Shown: positions 62,681 to 64,000 of the stretch, in pieces
Layout: every line of letters starts with the position of its first letter
How positions within the stretch are numbered: the first letter of the stretch is position 1
DNA from: Muscardinus avellanarius
Taxonomy: Eukaryota > Chordata > Mammalia > Rodentia > Gliridae
Assembly: GCA_963383645.1 (NCBI GenBank)
Contig: OY726561.1
Span: 136,088,404 to 136,152,403 of the forward strand
Direction: 5' to 3'
DNA length: 64,000 bases
Made by a program: the position numbers and the translations under genes
The notes under the pieces: generated by a model
The model's input: only the letters and a program-made list of their open reading frames with translations
What the model was told of the DNA's origin: nothing
Databases searched by the model: none

Positions 62681-63590
62681 TGTAACAGTGTGAGATGGAG
62701 CCATGGGTTATTGTTCTTAGCTAATTTAGAAAAAACATAGCCAGCCGGGCGTGGTGGCGCACACTTGTAATCCCCGCGCTTGGGAGGCGGAGACAGGAGG
62801 ATCGCGCAGGTTCGGAGCCAGCCGCGTTGGCTTAGGAGACCCTGTTTCCAAATAAAAAAATATAAAAATAGGTCTGGGAGTGTAGCCCAGAGGTAGAAGG
62901 GCTTCCAGGAACCCCAGTACCACCAAAAAAAAAAAAAAAAAAATAGAAAAATATAGCCAGAACTATACTGCTGTAAGCTTAAGCAAATTTTATTATTACA
63001 AAGGTAAAAAGAAAGAATAGAGAATTATTAAAGCACTATGTCAGAGGGAGAGAGAAAGAGAGAGACAGACAGATAGACAGACGTAGTGGAGTGCCTTGAA
63101 GGTAAGACACTGAGGTTTTTGGATATAGAAACATTTTTATAAAGATTCATCATCTTCCATCTTGCTTGACCAATAGTCTTCCTGGCCGACTAGGTGTGGG
63201 CCGCCCATTATCTCCTGTGCAAGCCTTGTGATATAATTATGAGGATCTCCTACCTCACATCCTGCTCGACCAAAAGCCTTCTTCCTGCAGGTGTGGGCCG
63301 GGCTCAGGTGCAAGCCGAAGCCTTTGTTAACACCAAGATGTGCTACTTATCTAACAAAGTCAGGGGTCACGTGCTATCTGCCCCCTTTGACAAGGGCCTG
63401 TACCATTCTCCCCCATCCTTGGGGAATTTTAGCCTATCTGCTAGAAGTTATTTATTATGCAAGCTTGTCTTTCAAATATGAAGGCCCTGGGCTACAACTC
63501 TTTTGCGCACTGAATTTTAAATTGTAGCGGCTGCTTCCCTCTCCCTGCCTGAGTGCCTGTGCGGCACCTAGGCCCTGACTCTGTTTTACA
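62681..63590 (-). mobile_element. solo LTR of an endogenous retrovirus-like element
   Basis: Minus-strand reading starts TGTAAAACAG and ends CTGTTACA, short inverted ends with TG..CA. TATA box TTTATAAA lies near 63137-63144 and AATAAA at 62989-62994. Two imperfect 65-70-bp repeats (63158-63226, 63258-63322) lie upstream of the TATA box, as U3 enhancer repeats do. No internal region or viral coding sequence was found next to it. Family not identified and exact ends uncertain. Confidence 0.7.
62729..62959 (+). repeat. young S-III SINE inside the LTR
   Basis: Element 62745-62943, with ATAGCCAG and an A-rich run repeated at the flanks. It postdates the LTR. Confidence 0.87.
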
Positions 63591-64000
63591 TTTTGAAATT
63601 AATACCAAAGCAATTTTCCAATACCAGCGCACTCCCCATCACTGGGATTACCATGCCAGGCCGAGGGGATTTTCTGGTAAGAGTCGGTGGGTTTGGAGTT
63701 AACCCTTGGCAGAGCCCCTCTCTGTACCACACGTCCTCTTTCCTCCAGTGACTGCTCAGAAGCTCTAGCTGCCCAGGCTGACGTGGGAGGAGGACGAGGG
63801 CCCGGGGCACACAGCCAACACCACCCGACGTGAAGCCCTGGCCGCCTTGTTCACCGTGGGGCGCACGGCCTGTTCCTTCACCTGTGAAACGTGGGCTCCC
63901 GGGACTTGTGTAAGCGCCATGGGAACGCTTCACCAACGCGCTAGAAGTTGTGTCACCACCTGGCGGGACCCGGGTTCACACAGGGGGTGGCCCAGAGCAG
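63591..64000. other. unique downstream segment
   Basis: Moderately CpG-rich toward the window end. Nothing assigned. Confidence 0.4.

Overview
This window is mammalian nuclear DNA, most likely from a rodent outside the mouse/rat group. It is packed, on both strands, with dimeric SINEs. Each has a 7SL-derived B1-like left half (starting near GCCGGGCGTGGTGGCGCAC), an A-rich linker, and a tRNA-derived ID-like right half (around GTAGCTCAGAGGTAGAATG, ending CCCCAGTACC plus an A tail). Such B1-dID dimers are known from squirrel-related rodents, dormice, beavers and some relatives. Beaver or a sciurid-type rodent is plausible, but I cannot fix the species. Local labels used below: S-I = linker TTTCAAAATAAAGAATAAAA and right half GGGCTGGGGGTGTAGC; S-II = linker TTTCCAAATAAAATATAAAA and right half TCTGGGAGTATAGCC; S-III = a shortened left half plus a right half carrying GGGCTTCCAGGAACCCC.

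The only protein-coding gene I can support is AMOTL2 (angiomotin-like 2) on the + strand. It has a CpG-island promoter and non-coding exon 1 near 30.2-30.8 kb, nine coding exons from 33,177 to 49,013, and a 3'UTR with a poly(A) signal at 50,714. All splice junctions keep frame and give a complete 768-residue protein. It has the LPTY and PPQY motifs, a LATS-type HxRxxS site, a long coiled coil and a C-terminal PDZ ligand (EILI). These mark it as the Hippo-pathway scaffold that binds YAP/TAZ. A TEAD-type CATTCC motif lies in exon 1, as expected for a YAP/TEAD feedback target.

Layout: 0-30 kb is the upstream flank, made of SINEs, microsatellites, MaLR-type LTR fragments, LINE-1/HAL1-like pieces, two LTR-like GC-rich segments and several unique stretches. 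30-50.7 kb is AMOTL2, with SINEs in most introns but none in its exons or 3'UTR. 50.7-64 kb is the downstream flank, with nested SINEs, a minus-strand L1 3' end, a CpG-rich repeat cluster and a well-preserved minus-strand LTR at about 62.7-63.6 kb.

The notable features are the architecture of the SINEs and LTRs. There is a four-level nested SINE at 26.3-27.2 kb, repeated insertion into the A-rich linker of older SINEs, a SINE subfamily that spreads a STAT/BCL6-like palindrome, a 25-bp SINE stub with perfect target-site duplications, and duplicated blocks inside LTR-like sequence. I found no CRISPR, operon or other prokaryotic feature, and no confident tRNA or rRNA gene.
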